From an uncultured Marinilabiliaceae bacterium (GTDB taxonomy: Bacteria > Bacteroidota > Bacteroidia > Bacteroidales > Marinilabiliaceae), in contig CALEUX010000015.1 in NCBI GenBank assembly GCA_937920475.1, positions 1 through 64,000 of the forward strand: DNA of 64,000 nt, written 5' to 3'. Each line of letters begins with the position of its first letter. Within the stretch, counting starts at the first letter, position 1. Made by a program: the position numbers and the translations under genes. The notes beneath the pieces are model-generated. The model made no database searches and was not told the DNA's origin. It saw only the letters and a list, made by a program, of their open reading frames with translations. Positions 1-9,317 of the stretch are shown one piece after another.

Positions 1-250
1 GTAGGTAATTATAAACAGCAGTTATAAGTTTTAGTATAGGAAGATTTAGACAAAAGACATAAGACTTCCAGACTTAAGAATAAATAGTAATAAAAGCTAT
101 ATTTTATATGTTTTTAAAACATCTTAATTATCTATATTTTCTTTTAAGTCTTTTCTATCTGTCTAATCCCGATACTCGGGACTTCGCGTCTAAACTTCTA
201 ACAGTCGGTAATAAATTCAGAATACTAATAAACATCTTCTAGTTTTTTCA

Positions 251-286
251 TTAACCAATGGTCGGTTTTTACTGGCCATTGGTTAA
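251..286. repeat. Perfect 11-bp inverted repeat (TTAACCAATGG / CCATTGGTTAA) upstream of tatD
   Basis: Read directly: ttaaccaatgg at 251-261 and ccattggttaa at 276-286, 14-nt loop. Confidence 0.7.
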
Positions 287-348
287 TTTGATAATTGGCG
301 ACATGCAATGAGTTAAAAAGCCATTCAGCAATTGACTATCAACATATT

Positions 349-1116
349 ATGATGATCGATACCCATTCCCATATTTATCTGGATGCATTTGACCAGGATC
401 GCGAACAGATAATTGAACGCGCTTCCCGTTCCGGAGTTTTTCAGATTATTTTACCAAATATCGACGCCAATAGCATCAATGCTTTGCTGGAAACCGAATC
501 AAAGTTTCCAAATATGTGCAAAGCCCTTATGGGGTTGCATCCAACATCGGTTAAAGCAGATTACAAACAACAACTCGATATTATTGAAAAGCAGCTGAAC
601 TCACGATTTTTTTCAGGAATTGGAGAAATCGGTCTCGACCTTTACTGGGACAAAACCTATTTAAAAGAGCAGAAGGATGCATTGGCTATACAGTTTAAAT
701 GGGCTTGCAAACTCAACCTGCCAGTTGTAATACATACCCGTGATGCATTTTCCGAAATTTTTGATGTATTTGATAAGGTTTATGACCCCCGTCTTAAAGG
801 TGTTTTCCACAGTTTTTCGGGAGATATCAGCGATGCTAAAAAAATCCTTGAATTACCAAATTTTTACCTGGGCATAAACGGTGTGGTAACCTTTAAAAAA
901 TCTTCATTACCAGAAATTTTATCTGAAACAGGTATCGAACGGGTGGTACTTGAAACAGATGCACCTTATCTGGCTCCGGCTCCGCATCGAGGAAAACGTA
1001 ACGAACCAGCCTATCTGACTTTAACACGCGATAAACTGGCAGAAATATCAGGGCTTTCAGTTAATGAGGTAAACCATATCACCACCCAAAATGCCCAAAA
1101 GTTGTTTAATCTATAA
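349..1116 (+). CDS. tatD: TatD family metal-dependent hydrolase
   Basis: MIDTHSHIYLDAFD, GIGEIGLDLYWD, VIHTRDAF, HSFSGD, LETDAPYLAPAPHRGKRNEPAY are TatD motifs; start moved from the ORF start (295) to the ATG at 349. Confidence 0.92.
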   Translation: MMIDTHSHIYLDAFDQDREQIIERASRSGVFQIILPNIDANSINALLETESKFPNMCKALMGLHPTSVKADYKQQLDIIEKQLNSRFFSGIGEIGLDLYWDKTYLKEQKDALAIQFKWACKLNLPVVIHTRDAFSEIFDVFDKVYDPRLKGVFHSFSGDISDAKKILELPNFYLGINGVVTFKKSSLPEILSETGIERVVLETDAPYLAPAPHRGKRNEPAYLTLTRDKLAEISGLSVNEVNHITTQNAQKLFNL

Positions 1117-1218
1117 ACACATGGCATTGAACCAAAATTAATAGTTAACGCTTTTACCTTTAAAACTTTTTCGCAACCGAAGCAAATAGAATTCAATCAA
1201 CGCAAACAACTCATTAAA

Positions 1219-2244
1219 GTGGAAAGAAAAATACTCATTATATATACCGGGGGTACCATAGGGATGCTCAACGACCCAGATTCCAATCTTCTGATACCCT
1301 TCGACTTCGAGAACATCTCCAAAAATGTTCCTGAATTAAGAAAATTCGACTTTCAGGTGCGGAGCATTTCATTCAGTCCGGCCGTTGATTCATCCATGAT
1401 GGATCCGGATATATGGGTGACTTTGGTGCAACTCATTGAGGAAAATTACAACGAATACGATGGTTTTGTAATCCTGCATGGCACCGACACCATGGCCTAC
1501 ACTGCCAGCGCCCTGAGTTTTATGTTGCACAATCTGCAAAAACCAGTCATTCTAACCGGCAGTCAGCTTCCGTTGGGAACCATCCGAACCGATGGGAAAG
1601 AAAATTTGCTTACAGCACTGGAAATTGCAGCCGCTCAAAAAAACAAACAAGCATTGGTTCCCGAGGTATGCATCTATTTTCAAGCCAAGCTGTTCAGGGG
1701 TAATCGCACCACCAAATTCAACGCCGAACATTTCAGGGCCTTTCGGTCCGATAATTATCCGCCATTGGCAGAAGTTGGCATCCATATTAAGTTTAACTAT
1801 CCATATATCAGATACACCACCCTTAGCGGAAACTTCTGGGCTGCAAAAAGAATGGACACATCGGTTGCCCTGTTAAAAATTTTCCCCGGAATCAGCCAGC
1901 CTGTTCTGGAATCGTTATTGCAAGCGCCCGGAATTAAAGCAGTTGTTTTGGAAACTTATGGATCGGGTAATGCACCCACCCATAAATGGTTTCTGGATGC
2001 GCTCAAAAAAGCTGTGGACCGGGGAATTATCATCCTTAATGTAACACAATGCCTTGCAGGAAGTGTGGAAATGTGGCGTTACGAAACCGGCATTCATATG
2101 CTTGAGATTGGAATCATAAGTGGACACGACATTACCACCGAAGCAGCCGTAACAAAATTGATGTACCTGTTGGCCAATTGCAATTCCAACGAAGAAATAA
2201 AAGCCAGTCTCAATAAATCATTAAAAGGAGAAATTAACATCTGA
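1219..2244 (+). CDS. ansA: Type I L-asparaginase
   Basis: IYTGGTIGM near N-terminus and HGTDTMAYTASALSFML motif; GTG start. Confidence 0.92.
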   Translation: MERKILIIYTGGTIGMLNDPDSNLLIPFDFENISKNVPELRKFDFQVRSISFSPAVDSSMMDPDIWVTLVQLIEENYNEYDGFVILHGTDTMAYTASALSFMLHNLQKPVILTGSQLPLGTIRTDGKENLLTALEIAAAQKNKQALVPEVCIYFQAKLFRGNRTTKFNAEHFRAFRSDNYPPLAEVGIHIKFNYPYIRYTTLSGNFWAAKRMDTSVALLKIFPGISQPVLESLLQAPGIKAVVLETYGSGNAPTHKWFLDALKKAVDRGIIILNVTQCLAGSVEMWRYETGIHMLEIGIISGHDITTEAAVTKLMYLLANCNSNEEIKASLNKSLKGEINI

Positions 2245-2690
2245 CCAAATTAACACATACTACTGATTTACTGAACACTATCAAATAATTCGAGCAATTC
2301 AGTAAAAAGCAAACTACTGCATGCTGAGACCTAAGCTTATCTACCTGTTTTAATGCCACTTAAGCATCTAAACAGTAAAAAAAACAAACTCACCATGTGT
2401 ATCGAGGCTGAAATTTTGTTAGTTAATTTTATTTAAATATATCAAACAATAAACAAGGGAAGCAATTTTATTATATATTTACATATCTGAACATTAGGTT
2501 TACCTCTTAACTAAAAAAGCAAACCGGGTAACCCTTAAAAATGTAACAATATTTTAAATTGATTTTGGAAATATTTGTTTTTCGTTTTAGTTCCAATTAT
2601 TTTTGTCTCCTATGTTTAATTTAACATTTACAAAGAAAAATATCTTTGAGTATTAACAAACCAATACAAATCAAAAATTTAGAACAGATT

Positions 2691-3491
2691 ATGAAAAAGC
2701 TATTTGCGTTTTTGGCAGTTTTTGGGATGCTTACTTTTGGTGCATCAGCCACTTTTGCTCAGCAAGACGAAGCGACCGCTGAAACTAAAACCGAGCAGGT
2801 TACAGAAAAAGCTCCAGCCGTTGAGCAGGTTGCAACAGCTGATGGAGCCGAAGAAGTTGGAATTCACAAGCAGATTAAATCAAAATTCATCGAAGGTGGA
2901 GCAGTTTTCATGAGCTTCGTATTACTTGCTTTGATTTTCGGTTTAGCACTCTGTATTGAAAGAATTATTTATTTAAACCTGGCTTCTACCAATACAAAAA
3001 AATTACTTCAGAACATTGAAAACGCTCTTCAGGACGGTGGCGTTGAGGCAGCTAAAGAGGTTTGCCGCAATACCCGTGGCCCTGTTGCTTCAATCTTCTA
3101 TCAGGGATTGGATCGTTTCGACGAAGGTTTGGATGTAGTTGAGAAATCAGTTGTATCTTACGGATCAGTTCAAATGGGTCTTCTGGAAAAAGGTCTTACA
3201 TGGATCTCTCTTTTCATCGCCGTTGCCCCTATGCTTGGTTTCATGGGTACAGTAATTGGTATGATTGACGCCTTCGACAGCATTCAGGCTATGGGTGATA
3301 TCTCTGCTTCAGCTGTGGCAGGTGGTATTAAAGTAGCTTTGATTACAACAGTATCTGGTTTGATCGTTGCCATCATTCTTCAGGTGTTCTACAACTATAT
3401 CGTTTCTAAAATTGACGGTATTGTTAACACCATGGAAGATGCTTCTATCTCTCTGCTGGATATTCTTGTAAAGTATAACTTGAAAAAATAA
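2691..3491 (+). CDS. exbB: MotA/TolQ/ExbB proton channel family protein with signal peptide
   Basis: Three TM segments, APMLGFMGTVIGMIDAF motif; N-terminal signal peptide then acidic segment; ATG at 2691 preferred over 2646. Confidence 0.9.
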   Translation: MKKLFAFLAVFGMLTFGASATFAQQDEATAETKTEQVTEKAPAVEQVATADGAEEVGIHKQIKSKFIEGGAVFMSFVLLALIFGLALCIERIIYLNLASTNTKKLLQNIENALQDGGVEAAKEVCRNTRGPVASIFYQGLDRFDEGLDVVEKSVVSYGSVQMGLLEKGLTWISLFIAVAPMLGFMGTVIGMIDAFDSIQAMGDISASAVAGGIKVALITTVSGLIVAIILQVFYNYIVSKIDGIVNTMEDASISLLDILVKYNLKK

Positions 3492-3499
3492 GACCAATC

Positions 3500-3946
3500 A
3501 TGACCAAACTAAATAGCATTTTAAACATTGTATTATATGCCCTGCTGGCTATTACACTGTTTTTTGCCGGTTTGTTCTATTTTGGCGGTGATGTAGCTGG
3601 TCAGGTTTACTATACCCCCACCTACACCGAGCCTTTTCTGAACTGGGGAAAAGCACTTGTTATTGCCACTGCAGTTATTGCAATCCTTTTTGAAATTGTG
3701 TTTCTTATACTGCGTCCTAAAAACGCTGTTCGTACATTGATTTCAATTGTTGGACTTATTGTAGTAGTTGCCATAGCCTACTCGTTGGGCGATGGAACAC
3801 CTTTAAACCTTGTTGGTTACGAGGGAAAAGATAATGTGCCAAGCATGTTGCTCATGTCGGATACATTCCTGTATACCATGTACTTTTTATTTGGTATTGC
3901 AATATTGTCTATTGCATACAGTGAAATTTCAAGGTTGTTCCGATAA
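3500..3946 (+). CDS. Conserved integral membrane protein of the ExbB/ExbD cluster, unknown function
   Basis: Four predicted hydrophobic segments; lies between exbB and exbD in the same orientation. Confidence 0.75.
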   Translation: MTKLNSILNIVLYALLAITLFFAGLFYFGGDVAGQVYYTPTYTEPFLNWGKALVIATAVIAILFEIVFLILRPKNAVRTLISIVGLIVVVAIAYSLGDGTPLNLVGYEGKDNVPSMLLMSDTFLYTMYFLFGIAILSIAYSEISRLFR

Positions 3947-3992
3947 TTAACAGGATTGGGATTTAAGTCTCATCCTAAAAAATAAATTTTCT

Positions 3993-4577
3993 ATGGCAAA
4001 AAGAGATATACAGGAAGTAAACGCAGGGTCGATGGCCGACATCGCCTTTCTGCTGCTTATTTTCTTCCTTATGACTACCACCATGGATACGGATAAGGGC
4101 TTATCGAGGATGTTACCTCCTCCAATTACAGAAGAGCCTAAAGATCAACCTCCCGTAAAAGAACGTAACGTTTTTGAGGTATTGATTAACTCCCGTAACC
4201 TGCTGCTTGTTGAAAACCAGTACATGGATTTGAGAGATTTGAAAGAAGCTACCAAAGAGTTTCTTCAAAACCCGATGAACTTGTCAACACTTCCTGAAAT
4301 TGAAATGATGGAAGTACCTTATTTCAATGTTTATCCGGTTACCAAAAATGCAGTTATTTCGTTGCAAACCGACAGAGGTACCCAGTACCAGATGTACCTG
4401 AATGTTCAGAACGAACTTCAGGCTGCCATCACTGAATTGCGTAACGAAATATCCATGAAACAATTCAACAAGCGATACGACGATTTGGACAAGGACCAAC
4501 AGGAAGCTGTTCGTATGATTTATCCGCAAAGGATTTCTGAGGCAGAACCACGTAGCGTAGGTGCTAGAAAACCATAA
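3993..4577 (+). CDS. exbD: Biopolymer transporter ExbD/TolR family
   Basis: VNAGSMADIAFLLLIFFLMTTTMDTDKGL ExbD N-terminal motif. Confidence 0.9.
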   Translation: MAKRDIQEVNAGSMADIAFLLLIFFLMTTTMDTDKGLSRMLPPPITEEPKDQPPVKERNVFEVLINSRNLLLVENQYMDLRDLKEATKEFLQNPMNLSTLPEIEMMEVPYFNVYPVTKNAVISLQTDRGTQYQMYLNVQNELQAAITELRNEISMKQFNKRYDDLDKDQQEAVRMIYPQRISEAEPRSVGARKP

Positions 4578-4592
4578 AGAAAGAGAAACAAA

Positions 4593-5069
4593 ATGGCAAA
4601 GTTTAGAAAAAAGAAAAGCGGCGGACAACAGGCTATTAATACCGCCTCCCTTCCTGACATTGTTTTTATGCTTCTGTTTTTCTTTATGGTTACCACAACC
4701 ATGAAAGAAGTTAGTTTGAAAGTTCTTAACAGGGCTCCCGAAGCCACCGAACTCACCAAACTTGAAAGGAAGTCGCTTGTTACCTATATTTATGTAGGCG
4801 TTCCTTTGAAACAATATCAGGGAAGATATGGTACCAATCCTCGCATTCAGCTCAATGATGCGTTTGCAACTGTGGATGATATCCAAAGCTACATTGTTCA
4901 GGAGCGGGAATCCATGAAAGAACAAGACCGTCCGTTAATGACTGTTTCTATTAAAGCTGACCATGAAAGTCCCATGGGCGATATCACAGATATCAAACAA
5001 GCTTTAAGAAAAGCTCAGGCATTAAGGATTAACTATTCGGCCCGCCAGGTTGAAAAACTCAAATACTAG
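4593..5069 (+). CDS. exbD: Biopolymer transporter ExbD/TolR family (second copy)
   Basis: NTASLPDIVFMLLFFFMVTTTM motif; 15 nt after the first ExbD. Confidence 0.9.
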   Translation: MAKFRKKKSGGQQAINTASLPDIVFMLLFFFMVTTTMKEVSLKVLNRAPEATELTKLERKSLVTYIYVGVPLKQYQGRYGTNPRIQLNDAFATVDDIQSYIVQERESMKEQDRPLMTVSIKADHESPMGDITDIKQALRKAQALRINYSARQVEKLKY

Positions 5070-5093
5070 GCTGGTTAATAGATGCACAATTAT

Positions 5094-5128
5094 AAAAAAG
5101 CTGTTCCAATTGGAGCAGCTTTTTTTTT
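5094..5128 (+). terminator. Rho-independent terminator after exbD cluster
   Basis: AGCTGTTCCAATTGGAGCAGCT hairpin followed by T8. Confidence 0.8.
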
Positions 5129-5223
5129 GAATTATAGTGAGAACTTTAAAATTCAAAGTTTTTTAGACAGAATAATGTTCTTATTTTTATACTCTCGGTA
5201 ATAACCTCATTAACAATTGCCCG

Positions 5224-8196
5224 ATGCTCGATAAATTAACGCAGATACCCCAGGAGTTTTTGGTTGAAACCGCATTCGACCTGTTAATGCAGAAACGCAT
5301 TCATAAAGTTTTGCTCATTTGCAGTTCGTATGATGCTTTTATGCTGGAAGAGGACGGACGAATTGATGAGCAGATTTTTAACGAATATGTTTCGCTGAAC
5401 CTGCGCCACCCGCCCCAGTTTATTCAGGTTTCGTCTGCCGAGGAGGCTTTTGAGGTTTTAAAAACAACAAATATCGATTTGGTTATTACCATGCTGAGCG
5501 TTGGTGGCATGGATCCGTTTTCTCTCTCGAAAAAAATTAAGCATAACTACTCACAAATTCCAATTGTTGTTTTAACACCCTTTTCGCGCGAAGTTACGGT
5601 CAAACTCAGTCATGAGGATACCAGTGCCATCGATTATGTTTTTTGCTGGCTGGGAAATACCGATTTGCTGCTGGCCATTATTAAACTAATTGAGGACCGG
5701 ATGAATGCCCCTCATGATGTAAACGAAGTAGGCGTTCAGTGTATTATATTAGTTGAAGACTCGGTACGCTTTTATTCGAGCTATCTTCCCATTATTTACA
5801 AAATAGTTTTTAAGCAATCGCGCAAATTTATGACTGAGGGCCTCAATGCCCATCAACAGATGATGCGTATGCGCGGACGCCCAAAAATACTGTTGGCCCG
5901 AAACTACGAGGAAGCGCTGGAACTCTATACAACCTATCAGAACAATACACTGGGTATCATTTCCGATGTTTCATTCAAACAACATGGGAAAAAAGACTCA
6001 CAGGCGGGCATTGCATTAGCCAAAAAAGTTAAGGAGGATAATCCATACTTGCCGTTTTTATTGCAATCGTCGAACAGCCAAATGATTGCCATCGCCAAAG
6101 AGTTACGGGTTGGATTTATTCATAAACACTCCAAACTCCTGCTTCAGGAGCTAAAAGATTTTATCAATAATTATCTCGCTTTTGGCGATTTTGTATTTGT
6201 AAACCCTGAAACTGGCGAAGAGGTTGCCCGTGTTAGCGACCTAAAAGAACTCCAGGAGAAACTTTTATCCATCCCCAACGAATCGCTGAAATACCACTTC
6301 TCGCGCGACCATGTTTCAAAATGGCTAACAGCAAGGGCACTTTTCCCCATTGCCAATGTGGTTAAAGAGTTTAAGGTTGACGATAATACCGATATTGATA
6401 AGGCCAAAGTTCACCTACACCAGATGATTGGTATTTTCAGAATGAGCAAAGGACGTGGAGTAATTGCAACCTTTGAACGTGAGCGGTACGACGACTATGT
6501 TACGTTTTCAAGAATTGGCGAGGGCTCGGTAGGGGGAAAAGCCCGGGGCCTGGCATTTTTAAGTACGCTCATAAAAAAATATCCTGTATTTAAAAGTTTT
6601 CCGGATGTGGTCATAACCATTCCGCGAACGGTAGTGTTAGGCGTGGATATTTTTGAAGCATTTATGGAGAACAACAATCTCTATCCTATTGCCCTTTCTG
6701 ATGCTTCTGATGAGGATATTTTAAACGCTTTTGCTGCTGCCCGTTTACCCGGTCATCTGAAAAAAGACCTGAAGCGGTTTACCGCCGTGGTTCAAAGGCC
6801 TGTAGCTATACGCTCGTCGAGCTTACTGGAAGACAGTCATCATCAGCCTTTTGCAGGTATATACTCAACCTACATGATTCCGAGGGCTGAGGATGACGAA
6901 ACCATGGCCGATGAAATTGGAATGGCTATAAAATGTGTATATGCATCGGTTTATTATAAATCGAGTAAAGCGTACATGACCAGCACCATGAACCTGATTG
7001 ATGAAGAAAGGATGGGCATTGTGCTCCAGGAAATAGTGGGGCAACCGCACGAAAACCGCTATTACCCAACTTTTTCGGGCGTAGGCCGCTCGGTTAACTT
7101 CTACCCCATTCCGCCCGAAAAATCGGAAGAAGGCGTGGTTAATGTAGCCCTTGGGCTTGGCAAACACATTGTGGAAGGAGGAACGTCGTTAAGATTCTCC
7201 CCGGTTTATCCCCAAAAAGTAATTCAACTATCTTCTCCGGAAATGATAGTGAGGGAAACCCAGAAAGATTTTTACGCCCTCGATTTAAACGCAGGAAGAT
7301 TTGAACCCACTGTTGACGACTCCATAAACCTGATACGCCCCGACCTTAGAGATGCCTTGAAAGATGGCTCATTGCGTTGGATTGGTTCGCTGTTCGATTT
7401 TCAGAACCAGATGATTCGCGATGGCGTAATGGGTGGCGATGGTTATCCACTCGTAACTTTTGCCAACATACTGAAATATGATGTTTTCCCATTGGCCGAA
7501 ATCATGAAATCAGTTCTGGAAATTGGTCAGCTTGAAATGAACCAGCCGGTGGAAGTTGAATTTGCTGTTGATATGCAAACCCCGGCCAATATGCCCTCTA
7601 TTTTTTATCTTTTGCAAATACGGCCCATTGTTGATAGCCGCACATCACTCGGACCCAGTGTTGAAATTACCGACGATGAGCATTCTTTTATCTACTCAGA
7701 ATCGGCGCTTGGTAACGGAATTATTAATGATATTGCTGATATTGTTTATGTTAAAACCCAGGATTACAGGCCTGGCTTGAATGCTGACATAGCCCGTGAA
7801 GTGGAGAAAATGAACGATATGCTTCAAAAGCAAGTTCGTCCATATCTTTTAATTGGCCCGGGGCGATGGGGTTCGCAAGACCCATGGCTGGGCGTGCCTG
7901 TTCGCTGGGGGCAGATTTGCGGTGCACGCGCCATTGTGGAAATGGGATTGGAAAATTACAATGTGGAACCCAGCCAGGGCACACATTTTTTTCAGAATCT
8001 TACATCGTTGCGTGTTGCCTACATATCGGTAAATACCCACTTGAATCAGGGGAAATTGGATATGGAATGGTTAGACCGGCAAACGGCCATCAATGAAACA
8101 GAAAAAATCAGGCACGTGCGTCTCTCGTCAGGGTTGTCGGTCAGTATTGACGGGCGACATGGTAAATGCAAGATTAACTACCCTGAGAAACAATGA
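5224..8196 (+). CDS. PEP/pyruvate-binding (PPDK N-terminal-like) domain protein with two N-terminal receiver-like domains
   Basis: GEGSVGGKARGLAFLSTL, VAIRSSSLLEDSHHQPFAGIYSTY, FYLLQIRPI match PPDK_N blocks; N-terminus has receiver-like folds (ILVEDSVRF); no GGxTSHAAI phosphohistidine motif. Confidence 0.8.
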   Translation: MLDKLTQIPQEFLVETAFDLLMQKRIHKVLLICSSYDAFMLEEDGRIDEQIFNEYVSLNLRHPPQFIQVSSAEEAFEVLKTTNIDLVITMLSVGGMDPFSLSKKIKHNYSQIPIVVLTPFSREVTVKLSHEDTSAIDYVFCWLGNTDLLLAIIKLIEDRMNAPHDVNEVGVQCIILVEDSVRFYSSYLPIIYKIVFKQSRKFMTEGLNAHQQMMRMRGRPKILLARNYEEALELYTTYQNNTLGIISDVSFKQHGKKDSQAGIALAKKVKEDNPYLPFLLQSSNSQMIAIAKELRVGFIHKHSKLLLQELKDFINNYLAFGDFVFVNPETGEEVARVSDLKELQEKLLSIPNESLKYHFSRDHVSKWLTARALFPIANVVKEFKVDDNTDIDKAKVHLHQMIGIFRMSKGRGVIATFERERYDDYVTFSRIGEGSVGGKARGLAFLSTLIKKYPVFKSFPDVVITIPRTVVLGVDIFEAFMENNNLYPIALSDASDEDILNAFAAARLPGHLKKDLKRFTAVVQRPVAIRSSSLLEDSHHQPFAGIYSTYMIPRAEDDETMADEIGMAIKCVYASVYYKSSKAYMTSTMNLIDEERMGIVLQEIVGQPHENRYYPTFSGVGRSVNFYPIPPEKSEEGVVNVALGLGKHIVEGGTSLRFSPVYPQKVIQLSSPEMIVRETQKDFYALDLNAGRFEPTVDDSINLIRPDLRDALKDGSLRWIGSLFDFQNQMIRDGVMGGDGYPLVTFANILKYDVFPLAEIMKSVLEIGQLEMNQPVEVEFAVDMQTPANMPSIFYLLQIRPIVDSRTSLGPSVEITDDEHSFIYSESALGNGIINDIADIVYVKTQDYRPGLNADIAREVEKMNDMLQKQVRPYLLIGPGRWGSQDPWLGVPVRWGQICGARAIVEMGLENYNVEPSQGTHFFQNLTSLRVAYISVNTHLNQGKLDMEWLDRQTAINETEKIRHVRLSSGLSVSIDGRHGKCKINYPEKQ

Positions 8197-8244
8197 AGAA
8201 ATAAAAGATTAGTACAAAGGTTGCAGGCAGAAACTCTTTAATAG

Positions 8245-8399
8245 ATGAGGCTGTCTAAAAAGTTATCAAACTTAATCTTTTTTCTTTGTGCTCCTTTGCG
8301 TGTACTTTGTTTACTTTGTGGTTCAATTATCTAAGTTTTACCACAAAGAACTCAAAGGTTATCACAAAGTCGCACTAAGCACTTTTTAGACAGCCTCAT
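8245..8399. mobile_element. MITE-like element, 155 bp, perfect 19-bp terminal inverted repeats
   Basis: atgaggctgtctaaaaagt at 8245-8263 and its exact reverse complement at 8381-8399; interior also partly palindromic (ctttgtggt...accacaaag); no ORF. Confidence 0.75.
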
Positions 8400-8412
8400 T
8401 GAAGATCAATTA

Positions 8413-9069
8413 CTACAGCCCTATAAACCTGTAGCCCAAGGTAAACATTAAAGCATTGCTTTTACGCTCAAGCTCTGTTTTGGAAACATCGTTTAAACCC
8501 CACTCGTATCGTACATCCAGATTGAGTTTCCACACCTCAACACCAGCGCCCAATTGGAAATTCCAGTTGGTGCTTCTAAGTTTATCATTATTTAAATCGT
8601 TGTTCAGGCTTGAGAACCTCGACTTGTCGTTCACTTTAAAGGACGCCACAGGGCCAGCGACACCATACAGATTGAATATTTTCAGATCGACTACCTTTAA
8701 GTGGGCTAAAATTGGCAAGTCCCAGCTATAATACGACACCTTTTCGGATACAGCCACATCGGTGCTGCCCGATTTAAGATAAAAATCGGTTACACCACTT
8801 TTCTTGGTAAAATAAAACTCGGGCTGCAGCGAAAGGTTTCCTATCAACCCAATTCTCGAATAAGCGCCAATGAGATAACCGCTTCTAAAATCGTCGCGTG
8901 CTTTGGAAAAATTATACCCTTCCAGGCCGGAAAGTATGCTGGATCCATTGTCGGTATTGAAACTGGTGGAATTATACCCCAACTTTAACCCAAGCTGAAA
9001 ATGACTCTGGGCATTGGTTGTTAAAGCAATACCGGAAATAATAAACAGAATTAAAATAAGCTTTTTCAT
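8413..9069 (-). CDS. Outer membrane beta-barrel protein (PorT-family-like)
   Basis: Signal peptide MKKLILILFIISGIALTTNAQ, FQLGLKLGYN, LQPEFYFTKK, LGYRF ending. Confidence 0.8.
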   Translation of the reverse strand: MKKLILILFIISGIALTTNAQSHFQLGLKLGYNSTSFNTDNGSSILSGLEGYNFSKARDDFRSGYLIGAYSRIGLIGNLSLQPEFYFTKKSGVTDFYLKSGSTDVAVSEKVSYYSWDLPILAHLKVVDLKIFNLYGVAGPVASFKVNDKSRFSSLNNDLNNDKLRSTNWNFQLGAGVEVWKLNLDVRYEWGLNDVSKTELERKSNALMFTLGYRFIGL

Positions 9070-9317
9070 ACCTTGCATATTAGATTATACCGGACAAAAT
9101 CCGCATGATGAATTTTCAACCGTGTTTGTGTTAAACGAATCATGCTCGTATCAGTTCAACATAAATTTATAAATCGTTAGTATTCTTGCCAAATATCGTA
9201 CCAAACAAAACTACATAAATTTTCCATTAACGGAGACCTAATAACGACCAATGATTTGGTTGGTTGGCCGTAAATAGTGAACTTTACTAGGTGTCAAAAA
9301 AACAGGTTCCTGCAAAA

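Noticed and set aside
1219-2244. Possible frameshift or pseudogene in asparaginase because of the GTG start
   Set aside because: Reading frame is complete and motifs are intact; GTG is a normal alternative start.
4284-4925. 213-aa ORF antisense to exbD genes
   Set aside because: Lies wholly opposite two clear ExbD genes; low-complexity translation with no recognised motif; shadow ORF.
9090-9290. Cobalamin riboswitch upstream of the TonB receptor
   Set aside because: No recognisable B12-box sequence; only a small palindrome (CCAATGATTTGGTTGG).
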